Positions 1 to 11,176 of a DNA stretch of 64,000 nt are shown here, piece after piece (within the stretch, counting starts at the first letter, position 1; the number at the start of each line of letters is the position of its first letter). A program made the position numbers and the translations under genes. The stretch spans positions 59,639,501 to 59,703,500 of the forward strand of contig NC_092589.1 in NCBI RefSeq assembly GCF_047663525.1, in the 5' to 3' direction. Source of the stretch: Anas platyrhynchos (taxonomy: Eukaryota; Chordata; Aves; Anseriformes; Anatidae). The notes below the pieces were generated by a model, which was not told where the DNA came from, searched no databases, and was given only the letters and a program-made list of their open reading frames with translations.

Positions 1-3000
1 TTTGTTGTTGTTTGGTTGGCTGGTCTGCTTTAAATCCTTGAAACCGTGATTCCCACCATACACCAGACATCATATATCAGATGGAGGATTTTCAGGCAGT
101 GGTGAACATGACTCATGCTATACTGTGTAGACCAAACCCTTAGGACTGTTCTCTTATACTAGGAGGGGCTGATATGAAAATATCATTACTGATTAATCTT
201 TTGATATCGAGTCATAAGGCCAGGCCTGTGACATTCACTGGTTCATGCTACAGTGGCCTAACAAAGGCTCTGCAACTGTTTAAACTTGCTTACTAACTAC
301 TCGGTGCTGCTGGAGGAGAAGAGAATCTCAGCCTGTTTCTGAAACATCCAACTATGTGTAAATAAAGCTGCTAAGTGTGACTGGCAATATAATCATTTTT
401 TAGCATAGACGAACTTCCTGCTCCTCCTACTCTTCTTCTTTCATTCAAGTGTTGTTTGTGACAAACCAAGTGAAGACAACCAGCTTTACGCGGATATGAA
501 TGGCAAAAGTGGCATGGCTGTCACTGAGAGGAATCCCCTGAAGTGGAAAGAACACCTCCAGAAAAGCTTTGGAGGGGAGATGAGAAATAAGCAAAAACAA
601 CATGCATTTTCAAAATTTGTTCCAACTTGAAAATTGCATAGGAAAGATATTATGGCATATATTTTGACCCTTTCTTTGCTCAAGTTCTCAGCAAAAAAAA
701 CACGCTCACATGAGAAATAGCTGTGACAGTTGAAGCTGCTACCACCCATTGCCAGAGGTTATACAAACCCGTGCCTCAGCGAATTTACAGCTTAGCCAAA
801 ACTGCTTTGAAAGGCACGTTTATGTTCAGTCACTGGATTTTGCATGGAAACAGCTGAGGTGATTGCACACGCTCCACTCCACAATTACTCCAACAGGCCC
901 TGCTGAAGACATACAGTAGTAACATCTTAAATTGCAACAGCTAGATTTGCTTGTCTAACCTTGCTCACAGATTCCACCATGCTCTCATGTCTTACACAGA
1001 TAGGAAACCAAATTAGTTAAGCCACTCTTTAATTTCCTAACATCATCGTATGCAGGCAACCACTCTACTGGTCACTCTTTCATGCTGCTGTCAAAGACTT
1101 CCTGCTCAGGGCAGTTAGGAGATGACACTTGCTATTCTGGAATCACTGGTGCTCCTGGCCAACGTACAAAACCTCCCTCAGACCCACAGCTGGTAAGGTC
1201 ACGAACCTCTCACAGGGGACTGCTGATCATCCTGTTGCTCACAAAAATAGGTAATGGCTTTCCCATACTTAGCTTCTCTATTATTGTGTCAAGTACTCCA
1301 GGAACCACATCTTGTATCCAGGCAGTCAGCTGTGGTAATTGTTTCCTTCACAGAGGTGTGGTCCCACACGTGAAAAAATAAATAAAAAATTAGAAATGAA
1401 GCCATGAGTACTTACATAGAGCCTAAAGAAGCCTGCACGCTTCTGTGGCCACTGGACACATTGCACAATGCAGTTCTTGGATATGCACTCTTGTTCACGT
1501 TGTTCCTTGTCTGCTTTGAGAAGCAGAGGGACAATGAGTCTCAGCTCCCCTGAGCAGTACATAGTCACAGTCTGCTCTGGTTGTCCTGGGTTTGTTTTAG
1601 TGTCAAGTTTCTCTGTCTCTTGCTACCAAGTGTTCCCAGATGCACTGAATACATTTATCAGCACAGTTAAGAGGATAAATCTAAAATGAGGCATAAAAGT
1701 CTCTTCATAATCCTGTCTCAGCTCCAGCCCAGCACTGAGCCCTGAATCTACAGTTGCCTCAGTTTTTAAGACGGAGGGAGGCCCATTCTGTGCTTAAGGA
1801 GGTGCCATGAATGGAGAACTGTAGCCTGGCTGGGGCAGGCTGCTGCTCTCCATGCCAAAACTCACTTCTCAAAACACCACAAAGCACTCAGTTTGTCAGC
1901 ATACTCAGGCTATCCTGGGAAGCCAGACAATGACTCAGGCTTTTGACAAAACACAGAGGGAAAACCAATTGTGGTTATCCAGTAACACAGAGTTGCCAGA
2001 CCTCCTCCCAAATGCAGGGGTCCTGGCCTCTGCCCCCCTTCTTCCCAGCAGCAGGGCACAGCAGTGCGTGCACTCATGCACTCAGGTCTGCAAACAGAAT
2101 CGCTGACACCAGCGAGCCATGCCAGCAGCCCACGCTGCTTCTGACCACAGCCAGCTCGTACCCAGCCCGGCTCAAGTTTCCCCACGTTCTCCAGATGCTG
2201 AGGCCAGCACAGGCAGAGGCAGCCCAGATCTGTTTGCACACAGGATCTCAGCTGTTTTCCTGTTGCACCAAGCAGAGCAAACAGAGATGAGAGGGACAGC
2301 AGCTGAGCTTACACGGCTTTGTGGAGAATCCATAATCATGCATGCACTCTCTGCATCTGAAAGTAAAGACTTTTCAAAGTATTTTGCACATGTAAAAGAC
2401 ACGTAAAAGACTGCACAAAACACAAACCAACTAAAGGGTGCATACAGGAAAGCTGGGGAGGGACTCTCCATCAGGGAGTGTCATGATACGACAAGGAATA
2501 ATGGCTTTAAAATTAAAAAAAAAAAAAAGTAGATTTAGATTAGATATGAGGAAGTTGTTTGCTCAGAGGGCGGTGAGGCACTGGAACAGGTTGCCCAGAA
2601 AAGTGGATGTCCCATCCTTGGAGGTGTTCAGGTTGGGCAAGGCCCTGGGCAACCTGGTCTAGTGGGTGAAACCCCTGTACAGGACAGGGCAGCTGGAATT
2701 AGTTGGTTTTCCAGATCCCTTCCAGCCCAAACCATTCTGTGATTCTATGAAACTCACCCACTCGATAACTGCAAGAGCTGTGGGGATGGGCAGCATAGAG
2801 CAGCATACTGCTTGCTTACCCACTGCCGCTTTCCCCATGCAGCAACTTTCTCCCCACACAACGGAGTATTTTTGTCTGCCAAGGATTAGCAGTAAGCTAG
2901 AAAACCTTCAAAATGGCTTTTTTTCCCCTCTCCTCTCTTGGAGGGATCTAAAGAACCTAAGATTTCTGTGAGCAGAAATAATCACAACCTAGAGTTGCTG

Positions 3001-3820
3001 CACCCCTCTTGGTGAAGACTGCATGAAAGCATTCAGGGAGCTCCACACCCACCTCTTCCAGAAGTCTAGGGAAAAAATACAAAGCATATTACATTGCCAT
3101 GTTGCTAGAGTTGAACAAGGTGGAATATTATTCATGGCTTTCTGTGCACAATCTGGTCCTTGAACAAAATCTGATGCAAGCAAGTGAGCATTTGTCTCTT
3201 AAAGATCTGTGAGAAAAATTCAAGACAATACCAAAAATTGCAATTAAAAGGCAATGAGTTTGGAAACTAGCTGGAAAACCAACCCGTGCTTACTGTGTGT
3301 TTATGTGCTCTTTCCCTTGTCAAACTGAAGAAGCTTTACATATGCCTTAAACTGCATTCCTCACTTCCATTCTTTGATGGAGCTGGGAGTGATGAGGAAT
3401 TGCAGCAGCACTGGTTTGCTTTAGCCACTCCTCCTTACACTAAGGGGAGGGACATCAAGGGGCAGGAAGGGTTGGAGGTTACAGCAAACTGTTGAGGAAG
3501 TTCAGCAGTATGGGAAGTAAACTGTGATTGCCACACAGAAGCAAAATATTACTACTTTGTGCTTCATTGAATATGTCATGCTCAGTTTGCTTACAAACCT
3601 GTTATGAAGCCAGACTACTTACACATCCAACTCTTGGAAATAATTTTGCCACGTGATTCAGTCAAAGAATGCCCATTCTTTGGAGTGAGGAGCAGTAACA
3701 AAGAAAGAACATTCTATCTCACTGGCATGCTGCCTGTGCAGTCATTTAACTATGATGCTTATAGAAATTCAGTTTGCCTTCATTTCCGATTGCAAATAAA
3801 GAGAGAATCAACCACTGCAA
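1..3820. other. Non-coding flank downstream of ABRACL
   Basis: No exon, splice-flanked open frame or known protein similarity is visible here apart from the CR1 tail at about 2479-2750. Short open frames occur on both strands but read like chance frames. In mammals the next gene beyond ABRACL is HECA. None of it is recognised here, so if synteny holds it starts to the left of the window. Confidence 0.6.
2479..2750 (+). repeat. CR1 LINE 3' end fragment
   Basis: A 5'-truncated CR1 retrotransposon tail in plus orientation. Typical CR1 landmarks appear in order: the stretch around GGTGAGGCACTGGAACAGG, then CCTTGGAGGTGTTCAGG, CAACCTGGTCTAGTGGG, and the terminal ATTCTGTGATTCTATGA. It contains an internal A-rich run at about 2512-2528. 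The family match is from memory of avian CR1 consensus sequences; the exact subfamily cannot be assigned. Confidence 0.9.
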
Positions 3821-3846
3821 TAATTATATAAATCGAAGTATGTGCT

Positions 3847-3852
3847 TTTATT
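3847..3852 (-). terminator. ABRACL: ABRACL poly(A) signal (AATAAA)
   Basis: Read on the minus strand this is AATAAA, about 345 bases downstream of the ABRACL stop codon. It is the first canonical hexamer I see after the stop, so cleavage would be expected about 10-30 bases further on (near 3820-3840). Choice of site is inference. Confidence 0.6.
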
Positions 3853-3960
3853 TTATACTTTCATGGCACGTTTAGATTTGTAAACATTAAGACACCAGTT
3901 CTATTTCTTCATATATTGAAAATAACCATCAAGTACATTTAGGAGTATTACCTGAGATTT

Positions 3961-3982
3961 AAAAAAAAAAAAAAAAAAAAAA
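3961..3982. repeat. Poly(A) homopolymer, 22 bases
   Basis: Uninterrupted A run on the plus strand inside the probable ABRACL 3' UTR, where it is poly-U in the mRNA. Confidence 0.95.
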
Positions 3983-4194
3983 GAACTGGCATTTTTTACC
4001 TTAATTGTGTACAGTACTGTTTTAGGAAGAATTACAAAAGGGAATGTTTTTCCAAAATAGGATCATTTCCTTTCAACTATAAAGACATAGAAAATACATC
4101 AAAAACACTATAGAATGATCAGCCTGATTCAGAGGATGTTGCAAGTCATTGTCTCAAACAACCCAATTAGCAAACAACTGAAATGCAGATTGCA

Positions 4195-4379
4195 TCAGTC
4201 CTGCAGTAGTACGATATCAACATTGTCATGAACACCTTGTAAAAGCAGTTCTCCTTGATAAGTCACAATCTTTCGTCGTTTTGCAGCCTTAAGAGTTCCC
4301 ACTAGGGCTTCAAAGAGGTTGGCACACTTTTCATCAGCGAAGAGCACACCAAATTTCACGCTCACTTGTCCATCAGCAT
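4195..4379 (-). CDS. ABRACL: ABRACL last coding exon
   Basis: Encodes residues 21-81 and the TGA stop (4195-4197). The acceptor is TTTGATTTAG, read on the minus strand immediately to the right of 4379. The exon enters in phase 1 and continues into the 3' UTR. The frame stays open upstream of the acceptor into the intron, so an ORF-only reading would give a wrong N-terminus. Confidence 0.97.
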
Positions 4380-5594
4380 CTAAATCAAAGACAAAACATG
4401 AAAGCACATGCAGATACTCTTTCAGTTAAGAGGTGACTGGGGGAACAGAAGTGATAGGCAGTCAGAGTGCTGAAGGTAAGCCCCATAGTATTTCCCAGCT
4501 GCCAGTAACCTAACTTCACTTCCACGAGGTTTGACTTCATAATGGGAAACATACTACGAATGCTGATGATTAATGGTAGACAAAGGTCCTGCCTGTCAAG
4601 ACTTTCCTTTCCCGCCCGCCTCAGAGATTTGTATCAAGGAACATATCTGCTATGTTTATGTTATGAAAGACTGATGTCTTTCTGGAGCCTATGAACAATG
4701 CAGGCTATCAAACTTCCTTGAAGCATAAGAAGGAAAATTGTCTTGAATACCTAAAATGTTTAAATACTTTTTTTTCCCCCACCTATTAATATTTAAGTTT
4801 CCTTATGAAGAAGGTATAATGGGAAGTCATTTATCACACAAAGAAAGAATTTTAAAAGGTTAGCTAGGTTTTTCTTAAGCAGCAAACTCTTAAACAGTCA
4901 TATCAAGTACAAGATTTATGTATCAGGTTTTGAAAAAGAAATGCAATTAAATGAAATTGCATCAGAATTTAAATATGTGAGCAGGTCCTACATCCACAAA
5001 TTGCACAAATACTTGTAAAGAAAGTGGGGCTTTAACAATGAAAAGCAATCTTAAGATAAAAATCTATATTCTAAAGAAGTTTAAGCAAAGTTAGGGACTA
5101 TAACTCCTGGATTAGAGTTTCAGGCATACAGATCAATTTCCTCTAAATAACACTGAGATGAATATAACTGAAGAACACAACTTTCGAAAAACAGAAGTTA
5201 CAAAGGAAGGAGGTGAAATATAAAGGTGTCATTTCTTTGAAGACTGCAGCAAGTATCTTTGTCTAAAAAAGGTAATTTTAAATTTGTCTAAAAATGTAGT
5301 GGGGGCAGGATTTCAGGTCTGCTTCCTCTCTGCTGCAAAGGCTTAGATGTTTAACTACACAACAGGACTGCTTTAAGGGATAGGACACAGGGAGCACCGC
5401 ACAATCTAGCAATAAATATATATGGAATATATATTTTCAGGTTACCTGAACCTGCTTAACTAAATTTGCCAGGTTCACAACAGGTTGGTATAACATGATT
5501 ACATTTGCATGTTCAGAGGTATACAATACTTACTTCTGGTTCCCAGTCGCCGAATTTCCTCAACTAAGAGGGTAATTTCATGTTCCACGTTCAT
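4195..5594 (-). CDS. ABRACL: ABRACL, costars family protein (complete, 2 coding exons)
   Basis: Complete minus-strand coding sequence, exons 5534-5594 and 4195-4379 joined in phase 1. It gives 81 residues, the same length as the human protein. It starts MNVEHEITLLVEEIRRLG and ends in the family tail VDIVLLQD. The central part (KFGVLF, KCANLFEALVGTL, AAKRRKIVTY, GELLLQGVHD) is nearly identical to human ABRACL as I recall it. Costars proteins are small, soluble, cytosolic proteins related to the C-terminus of the actin regulator ABRA/STARS and are linked to actin dynamics and cell motility. There is no signal peptide or membrane segment. The start is chosen because its context (A at -3) is good and the length matches the family. 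The split asparagine codon at the junction restores the conserved N-A-D-G turn. The gene points away from REPS1, as in mammals. Confidence 0.97.
4380..5533 (-). other. ABRACL: ABRACL intron 2
   Basis: 1154-base AT-rich intron with donor AGAA|GTAAGT and acceptor ending TTTAG. I see no repeat or gene inside it. Confidence 0.9.
5534..5594 (-). CDS. ABRACL: ABRACL first coding exon
   Basis: 61 coding bases: 20 codons plus one base. The exon itself begins at 5600 after the acceptor TTATGTTCTAG, leaving six 5' UTR bases (ACCACA) before ATG. The donor is GTAAGT, a perfect consensus. Confidence 0.96.
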
Positions 5595-5600
5595 TGTGGT

Positions 5601-7206
5601 CTAGAACATAAAATAAATTTGTAGCAAAGTTATTAGTAGACCTGTAAATACTTTGCACATGTTCATCTTGGCCTGTTCTCTGTTCATCAGGAGTATCACA
5701 ATATTTTGTAAATCCCAGTTAGCCCAGAGGCACATAATTAGAGGATCTTCTGACATTTTAACCTTGAAAGGATAAAGAGCCTTCACATCCCTACGTCTGT
5801 GGAGAAATGGATAGAAGCTACCACCTTGGTACCTTCTATACACAAACACAAGGAACTCATCTCAAAAAAAAGGGGGGGGGAAGGGAAGAGAAGAAGGAGA
5901 AGGTGTTTTTATGTGTTCTTGCTTGGTTTGGCTTTTAAAGCGCTTAGGCCAATCATTATCTCAGGCAGCCACAAAAACAAAGCATCCTGCTAACACCACA
6001 GGTCTTCAGGGTCCTTGCAACTTTCTGTCAACACCCACAATAAAAAGGGAGCATCTTCCTTTATGTTTCCCTCTGGGATATAGGATGAATGGTAGGTGAG
6101 TGGCCTTGGTTTGCATGTGCATTTAAACCCCACCACAGCTTTCCACTCATGAGACAGCCCAGACATCCAGCTGGTTACAGCAGGTCTGTGCATGCCGTGC
6201 CTGAAAGGACAGCATCTGCCACACGTCTGCTACTGATACCAAAATCCAACCAGAAACAAGCCAGGGAAGTGTCCTAAGGCAGCCAGTACACATCTCCTTT
6301 CATATAGATCCCAAGAAGCAAAACTTATCTCATGCACCTCTGCTCTGAAAGTTCCCCCAGTGTGCATCAATGCCTTCCGTCACTTCAGCCACATGCAGCT
6401 TGGTAGATAGCAGCACTACAGTCACAGGAAGTACTATTTGGCTACAACACATCCCAGATTAACAACCGCAGGCACCTAAAAAGCTGTTTCGTGATGCAGT
6501 ATAAAAAGCAGCACCAACACGATGCGGAACTCCTTCAGCAAATGTGGGCATCGAAGGAAGGACACGAAACCGTGCCCCACGGGGAAAGCAAAGCATCAAA
6601 TGCAGCTTCTGCTGGTGCTGGCACACAGGCTGGAACAAAAGCTACAGGGAGCCACCCTTGAAGCTCAGCGCTGTCCAAAAGAGTCTCAGAGTTGTGAGCA
6701 GAGCGACCACAGCAATTGTTCAAGAAACAGCATTTCTGCACAGATCTGGTTAAGTAAACGGTGTTAAAAATTAGCATCCGGATGCATCACAAGCCCTTCC
6801 TGACAGGAGGGCTCCCCTGCTTTCCCTTTTTATTGAGCTAAAGTAGGTAGCGGGGGCATAGCTCCACCTCCTGACCCTTCACCAATTGGCCTGAGACAAA
6901 GAGGTTGACAGAGGCTGAACTTCAGATCCCAAACTCACTTTAAAAAAAAAAAAAATCATTTTACATGCAAAATTAAGCGGGCTTACTACTAGCAGGGGTT
7001 TCAGACCCAGCCTCACCCCTCAGTTTCCCCCCTAACCCACCCTCAGCACGAACACCCAAGTGGCTGTGAACAAACTAACGCCCAGCACCGCGACCAGCAC
7101 CGCGCTGCCCCTGCCATCACCTCCCCAGCGCCTGCTTTCAACCCTCCCGGCTACACAAATTCCGCAGTTTATCTGCGTGAGGTGAAGGCGAGGCGCCGCC
7201 ACTCAC
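5601..7206 (-). other. ABRACL: ABRACL intron 1 (within the 5' UTR)
   Basis: 1606-base intron running from the proposed donor GCGG|GTGAGT, read on the minus strand at 7201-7206, to the acceptor before 5600. It holds a purine tract with a run of A then nine G (about 5864-5902). No coding content is recognised. Confidence 0.65.
5864..5902. repeat. Purine tract (A-run then G-run)
   Basis: Low-complexity A/G-only stretch: eight A, nine G, then AAGGGAAGAGAAGAAGG. It lies inside ABRACL intron 1. Confidence 0.85.
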
Positions 7207-7430
7207 CCGCCCGCCACCGCTGTCTACCCCCGGAAGGCGCAGGCCGAGGCGCAGGGGGCCGGCTGAGGGCGGTGGCTGCGGTGCCTCGCTCCGCCCGGCC
7301 GGAGGGAACGGGGCCGCCCCGCCTCGCCGCCTCCCCGCCCCGCCCCGCCTCGCCCCCCCGCCCCCGGCCGAGCGCCTCAGCGCCCTCCCGCGAGGAGCCG
7401 GCGCTAGGGCGGTGTGGATCGGCCCCGGTT
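7080..7430 (-). promoter_or_regulatory. ABRACL: ABRACL CpG-island promoter and non-coding exon 1
   Basis: Abrupt GC- and CpG-rich block in AT-rich surroundings, with repeated GC boxes (CCGCCCC-type, about 7317-7370). A consensus donor GTGAGT read on the minus strand at 7206-7201 fits the end of a non-coding first exon lying between about 7207 and 7400. No TATA box is evident. The transcription start cannot be fixed from sequence alone. Confidence 0.7.
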
Positions 7431-7486
7431 CCCAGTCAGTTCCCAACACGTCAGTAACTCCTCCTGCTCCTGCTCACAACGTAGAA

Positions 7487-8060
7487 GAGTTGGAAAAAGA
7501 CCTTCAGGATCTGCAAGTCCGACCATCACCACAAAATCCACCATTAAAACACATCCCTTAGTGCCGCGTCCACACATCTCTAAAATACTTCCACGGATAG
7601 GGACTCCACCGCTCCCCTGGGCAGCCTGCCCCAATTTTGGACCACCCTCTCCGTGAAGAAATTCTTGTGTCCAACCTAAACATCCATCCCCTGGTGCAAC
7701 GTGAGACTGTGTCCTCACAGCCTGACACTTGTCACCTGAGAAAAGAGACCAACAGCCTCCTCACTGCAGCCTCCTTTCAGGTAGCTGTAGAGAATGATGA
7801 GGTCTCCTCTCAGCCTTCTCTTCTCCAGATAAACAATGCTGGTTCCTTCAGTCACCCCTCGTAAGCCTTGTTCTATAGCCCCATCACCAGCTTTGGTGCT
7901 CTTCTCTACACACGCTTGAGCACCTCAATGTCCTTCTTGTAGTGAGGGGCCCAAAACTGAACGCAGTACTCGAGGTGGTGCCTCAGCAGAACAGAGAACA
8001 GGGGGACAATCACTTCCCTAGTCCTGCTGGCCACACCATTTCTGATACAGGCCAAGGTAC
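7487..8060 (-). repeat. CR1 LINE, 3' part (left of the LTR insertion)
   Basis: Minus-orientation CR1 carrying the 3' UTR and the end of the reverse-transcriptase ORF. On the minus strand a segment reads like the CR1 ORF2 C-terminus ([30 protein letters not shown]). The 3' tail (plus-strand GTTGGAAAAAGACC at about 7490) stops about 60 bases from the ABRACL CpG island. The copy is interrupted at 8060 by an LTR and resumes at 9120. Confidence 0.92.
8056..8060. repeat. Target-site duplication, left copy (GGTAC)
   Basis: The five bases before the LTR, GGTAC, are repeated exactly at 9120-9124 after the LTR. Removing the LTR and one copy restores a continuous CR1 sequence, which confirms the insertion boundaries. 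Confidence 0.92.
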
Positions 8061-8246
8061 TGTCGTGGTTCCGCTCGAGTGGGCAGCCGAGCTCCACCAC
8101 AGCCGCTCTCTCACTCCCCCTCCTCAAAGAGGAATGGGGAGAAAATATGTGAAAGGGGCTCAAGGATTGAGATAAGGACGAGAAAATCACGCAATAATTA
8201 GTGTAACGGGCAAACCAGACTCAGCATAAGAAGACAGATAGTAAGA

Positions 8247-8252
8247 TTTATT
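8247..8252 (-). terminator. LTR poly(A) signal
   Basis: AATAAA on the minus strand within the solo LTR, downstream of the TATA-like motif in LTR orientation. This is the expected U3-R layout. Confidence 0.7.
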
Positions 8253-8439
8253 GCTCATTACTAACAAGCTAGAGAAGTGAGAAACAAAGGAAAGAAACCA
8301 AAAGCACCTCCCCCCCCATCCACCCTCTTCCACCTCCTCCCCCGAGCGGCGCAGGGGAACGGGGGAATGGGGGTTATGGTCAGTCTACAGCACTTCTTCT
8401 CTGCCGCTCCTTCTCGGTCACTCTCGTCCCCTGTGCTGT

Positions 8440-8860
8440 GGGGTCCCACCCACGGGATGCAGTCCTTGACGAACTGATCCGGCGTGGGCTTCCCACAGGC
8501 AGCAGCTCTTCCAGAACTGCTCCAGATATGGGTCCGTACCACGGGGTCCATCCCTCAGGAGAAAACTGCTCCAACCTGGCTCCCCCACGGGCAGCAGCTC
8601 CTGCCAGATCACCTGCTCCTGCGTGGTCTCCTTTCCACGGGCTACAGGTCCGGCCCAGAATCTGCTCCGGCAGGGGTCTTCCACAGGCGGCAGCCTCCGT
8701 CGGTGCAGGGCCACCTGCTCCACCGTGGTCTCCTCCACGGGCTGCAGCGTGGAACCCTGCTCCACCGTGGTACTCCATGGGCTGCAGGGGGACATCCTGC
8801 TTCACCATGGTCCTCACCACAGGCCACAGGGGACTTCTGCTCCGGCGCCTGGAGCACCTC
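8440..8860. repeat. Degenerate tandem repeats in the LTR body
   Basis: Recurring units on the plus strand of roughly 50-70 bases built from elements such as CTGCTCC, CACGGG and GCTGCAG separated by variable spacers. The periodicity keeps several frames free of stops. Unit length is judged by eye. Confidence 0.65.
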
Positions 8861-8956
8861 TCCCCCTCCTTCTACACTGACCTTGGCACCTGCAAGGCTG
8901 TTTCTCACTCCCTTAACTCTCCCAGCTGCTGTGTGGCGCAGCAGTTTTTTCCCTGT

Positions 8957-8966
8957 CTTAAATATG
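8957..8966 (-). promoter_or_regulatory. TATA-like box of the LTR
   Basis: Minus strand CATATTTAAG, upstream of the LTR poly(A) signal by about 700 bases in LTR orientation. Candidate core promoter element that would drive transcription toward ABRACL on its coding strand. Confidence 0.5.
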
Positions 8967-9119
8967 CTCTCACAGAGGCGCAAAACAACATCGCTTTTTG
9001 GCTCAGATCTGGAAAACAATGGGGCCCTTCCCAAACATGGGGCGGCTTCTAGATCTTTCTCACAGAAACCACCCCTATGGCCCCCTGCTACCAAAGCCTT
9101 GCCACGTAAACCCACTACA

Positions 9120-9124
9120 GGTAC
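9120..9124. repeat. Target-site duplication, right copy (GGTAC)
   Basis: Exact match to 8056-8060, directly after the LTR end CTACA. Confidence 0.92.
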
Positions 9125-9560
9125 CATTGGCCTTCTTGCCCACCTGTACACACTGCTGGCTTATGTTCAAGCAGCTGTCAACCAGCACCCTCAGGTCATT
9201 TTCTGCTGGGCAACTTCCCAGCCACCCTTCCACAAGCCCATATCACTGCACTGGGTTGTTATGACCCAAGTGCAGGACTCGGCATATAGCCTTGTTGAGC
9301 TGCATACACTTGGCCTTGGCCCATCAATCCAGTCTATTCCAGTCCCTCTGTGGAGCCCTTCTACTGCCAAGCAGATGACCACTCCCACCCAATTTGGTAT
9401 CGTCTGCAAATTACTGAGGGTGCACTCAATCCCCTCATCAAGATCGTTGATAAAAATATTAGGCAAAACTGGCCCCAATACTGAGCCATGGGGAATACAA
9501 CTTGTGACTGGCCTCCAACTGGATTTAGCTCCATTTACAGCTCTTTGGGCCTGGTATGAT
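9120..9560 (-). repeat. CR1 LINE, upstream part (right of the LTR insertion)
   Basis: Continuation of the same minus-strand CR1. A reverse-transcriptase fragment is readable on the minus strand ([20 protein letters not shown], then a frameshift), which is CR1 RT sequence. The copy is 5'-truncated near 9560 and its reading frame is broken, so it is inactive. Confidence 0.9.
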
Positions 9561-11176
9561 GCATTGTGTCCCTTCAGTCACTTTCTGTTATTGCACCATA
9601 CTCTCCATTGCACCCCAGGTGACACCATACCAAACAGTTCTCTTTTCCAAGAAAACTAATGAACAAGGTTAACATAATTTACCTTTCATTAAGTCATGTT
9701 GCGTTTTCATCTGATTGTTCATTCAGCTCTACCCTGTAGACAGAATGTAGTTTGGTTTGCTACTGCTGTTGTCATTCTTTGCATCCTTTTCAGCTCGTAG
9801 AAATATGTATATCTTCTCCCAGGGACACAGGCATTAAAACTGAGAGCAGCACAAAATCCTCCAGAGCACCGAGACCACCACTACCAGCTTCCTGGCCAGC
9901 AGCCTGACTCACAGCAAATCTCTTCTGAAAATGCCCAGGCACTACCATCCCAGCTCTTCATCTTACTACCATCTCACCTCTTCAACAGGCACGGCTGCCC
10001 CCAGAGCAGAGCAGGTGTAAGAGGCTACTTCCAGTCCCCATAGTTCACATCGTCATGCACCATCTTCTAAAGGCAAAACTGAGACCCTCTCTCAGGCTGT
10101 GAGCTGTGCAGCTAGGTCTGGTCCATCACTATGCTGTACAAGGATGAATGAATTGCTAAAGGCATCTTAAACCACTACAGAAGCTCAGCTAGGGTTCATT
10201 TGGCAGAATCCGCAGTTAGATTAATTGATTTATACAGTGGAAATGATACCATGAAGATCCATTTTCATCACTCTAGGGATGTATAAGAGACCACACCCCT
10301 TCTTTTTCATTTTTTTAAATGTCAGTGTTTTTATTAAAATATTAACCTTTCGTAATAAAAATCGTAATTTAAACGTACTAGAATTTCTGATTATTAAAAA
10401 AATGCTGCTTTCTGCACAAGGAGCTATAATATTCATCAGGTGATAGCTGCAGAATATATAATCAGAAACAGATTAGCCATATTTAACACCTGTAAGCGGT
10501 GCTCTTTCCAAAAAAAAACAAACCCTGATAGTTGGAAAAAAAATAAGTTAAAGGCTACATTCCCAGGTCTATAATGAAATTAATTATATTTAAGCCTGTC
10601 TGAATTGAATCAAAAGAAAGGAGAGAATCCTCTAAAAAGTGTAGCATCTAAAGAGCACTGTAACTATGCATATCCTGGCATATGTACTTGGCATATGCAC
10701 ACACTGCTCACTGCTTTTCTTATGATCGTCATTTTGTTGGCCAACACAATATTAAATACTATAGCAAAATGGACAGAACTCTAAGGAAAATATAAGATAA
10801 ATCTATTAAAATAGAATTTAATTAGCACTTCAGTAAGTATGGGAAATGCTCCAGTTATGTAGTAGTATAGAATAAAAGTGTTAATTTTATGTTTTGACTT
10901 TTAACAAAATGTTTTCAGTTGTATCACATAAGTACTCTAGATTCCTTAGTCATCAGAACAGCATTACATTTGCACAAATAATGTAGGACTTTGTTTTGAG
11001 GAAGGTAATCATTAGTATGGATGATTTATGTTTGATTGAGCAATAGTTTGGGACATTTCATGCCAAAGTTGTTATTATTATTATGAAATCTATGTTAGAA
11101 AATCTTCTCTAAATCTGTTTTGAATCACAGTTCCTGATTTATGAGAAGTATACCAACTACATATCTGAAAAAGACC

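Larger units (their letters stand above)
3825..4194 (-). other. ABRACL: ABRACL 3' UTR (approximate)
   Basis: Sequence between the ABRACL stop and the poly(A) signal. It is AT-rich and contains a 22-base A run (3961-3982, poly-T in the transcript). The left end is an estimate from the poly(A) signal position. Confidence 0.5.
8061..9119 (-). mobile_element. Solo LTR of an avian endogenous retrovirus, 1059 bp
   Basis: Complete LTR with canonical ends: plus strand starts TGTCGTGG and ends CCCACTACA, so the element reads TGTAGTGGG...CA on the minus strand. It is bounded by the 5-bp duplication GGTAC. Read on the minus strand it has a TATA-like TATTTAA (plus 8957-8966), then a GC-rich body, then AATAAA (plus 8247-8252), in correct promoter-to-poly(A) order. 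There is no internal retroviral region or second LTR, so it is a recombined solo LTR. The 5-bp duplication fits ERVL-type elements, but the class is inference. The GC-rich body creates several long open frames on both strands with no protein identity. Confidence 0.93.

Noticed and set aside
1..3820. HECA exon expected next to ABRACL by synteny
   Set aside because: No CpG island or recognisable HECA coding sequence is present in the left flank.
4380..4407. Extension of the ABRACL frame upstream of its last exon
   Set aside because: Those codons are intronic: the acceptor TTTAG precedes 4379, and splicing to 5534-5594 gives the conserved 81-residue protein.
7138..7457. Frames of about 100 codons on both strands near 7.2-7.4 kb
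   Set aside because: Shadow frames of the ABRACL CpG island. The region fits a non-coding first exon and promoter.
8380..9151. Other overlapping long frames (146, 125, 169 and 204 codons)
   Set aside because: All are different frames of the same LTR body with no retroviral or host protein similarity.
8484..9659. 391-codon plus-strand open frame
   Set aside because: It spans the antisense strand of the solo LTR and continues into the antisense of the CR1, crossing the insertion boundary. It is an artefact of GC-rich LTR repeats, not a gene.
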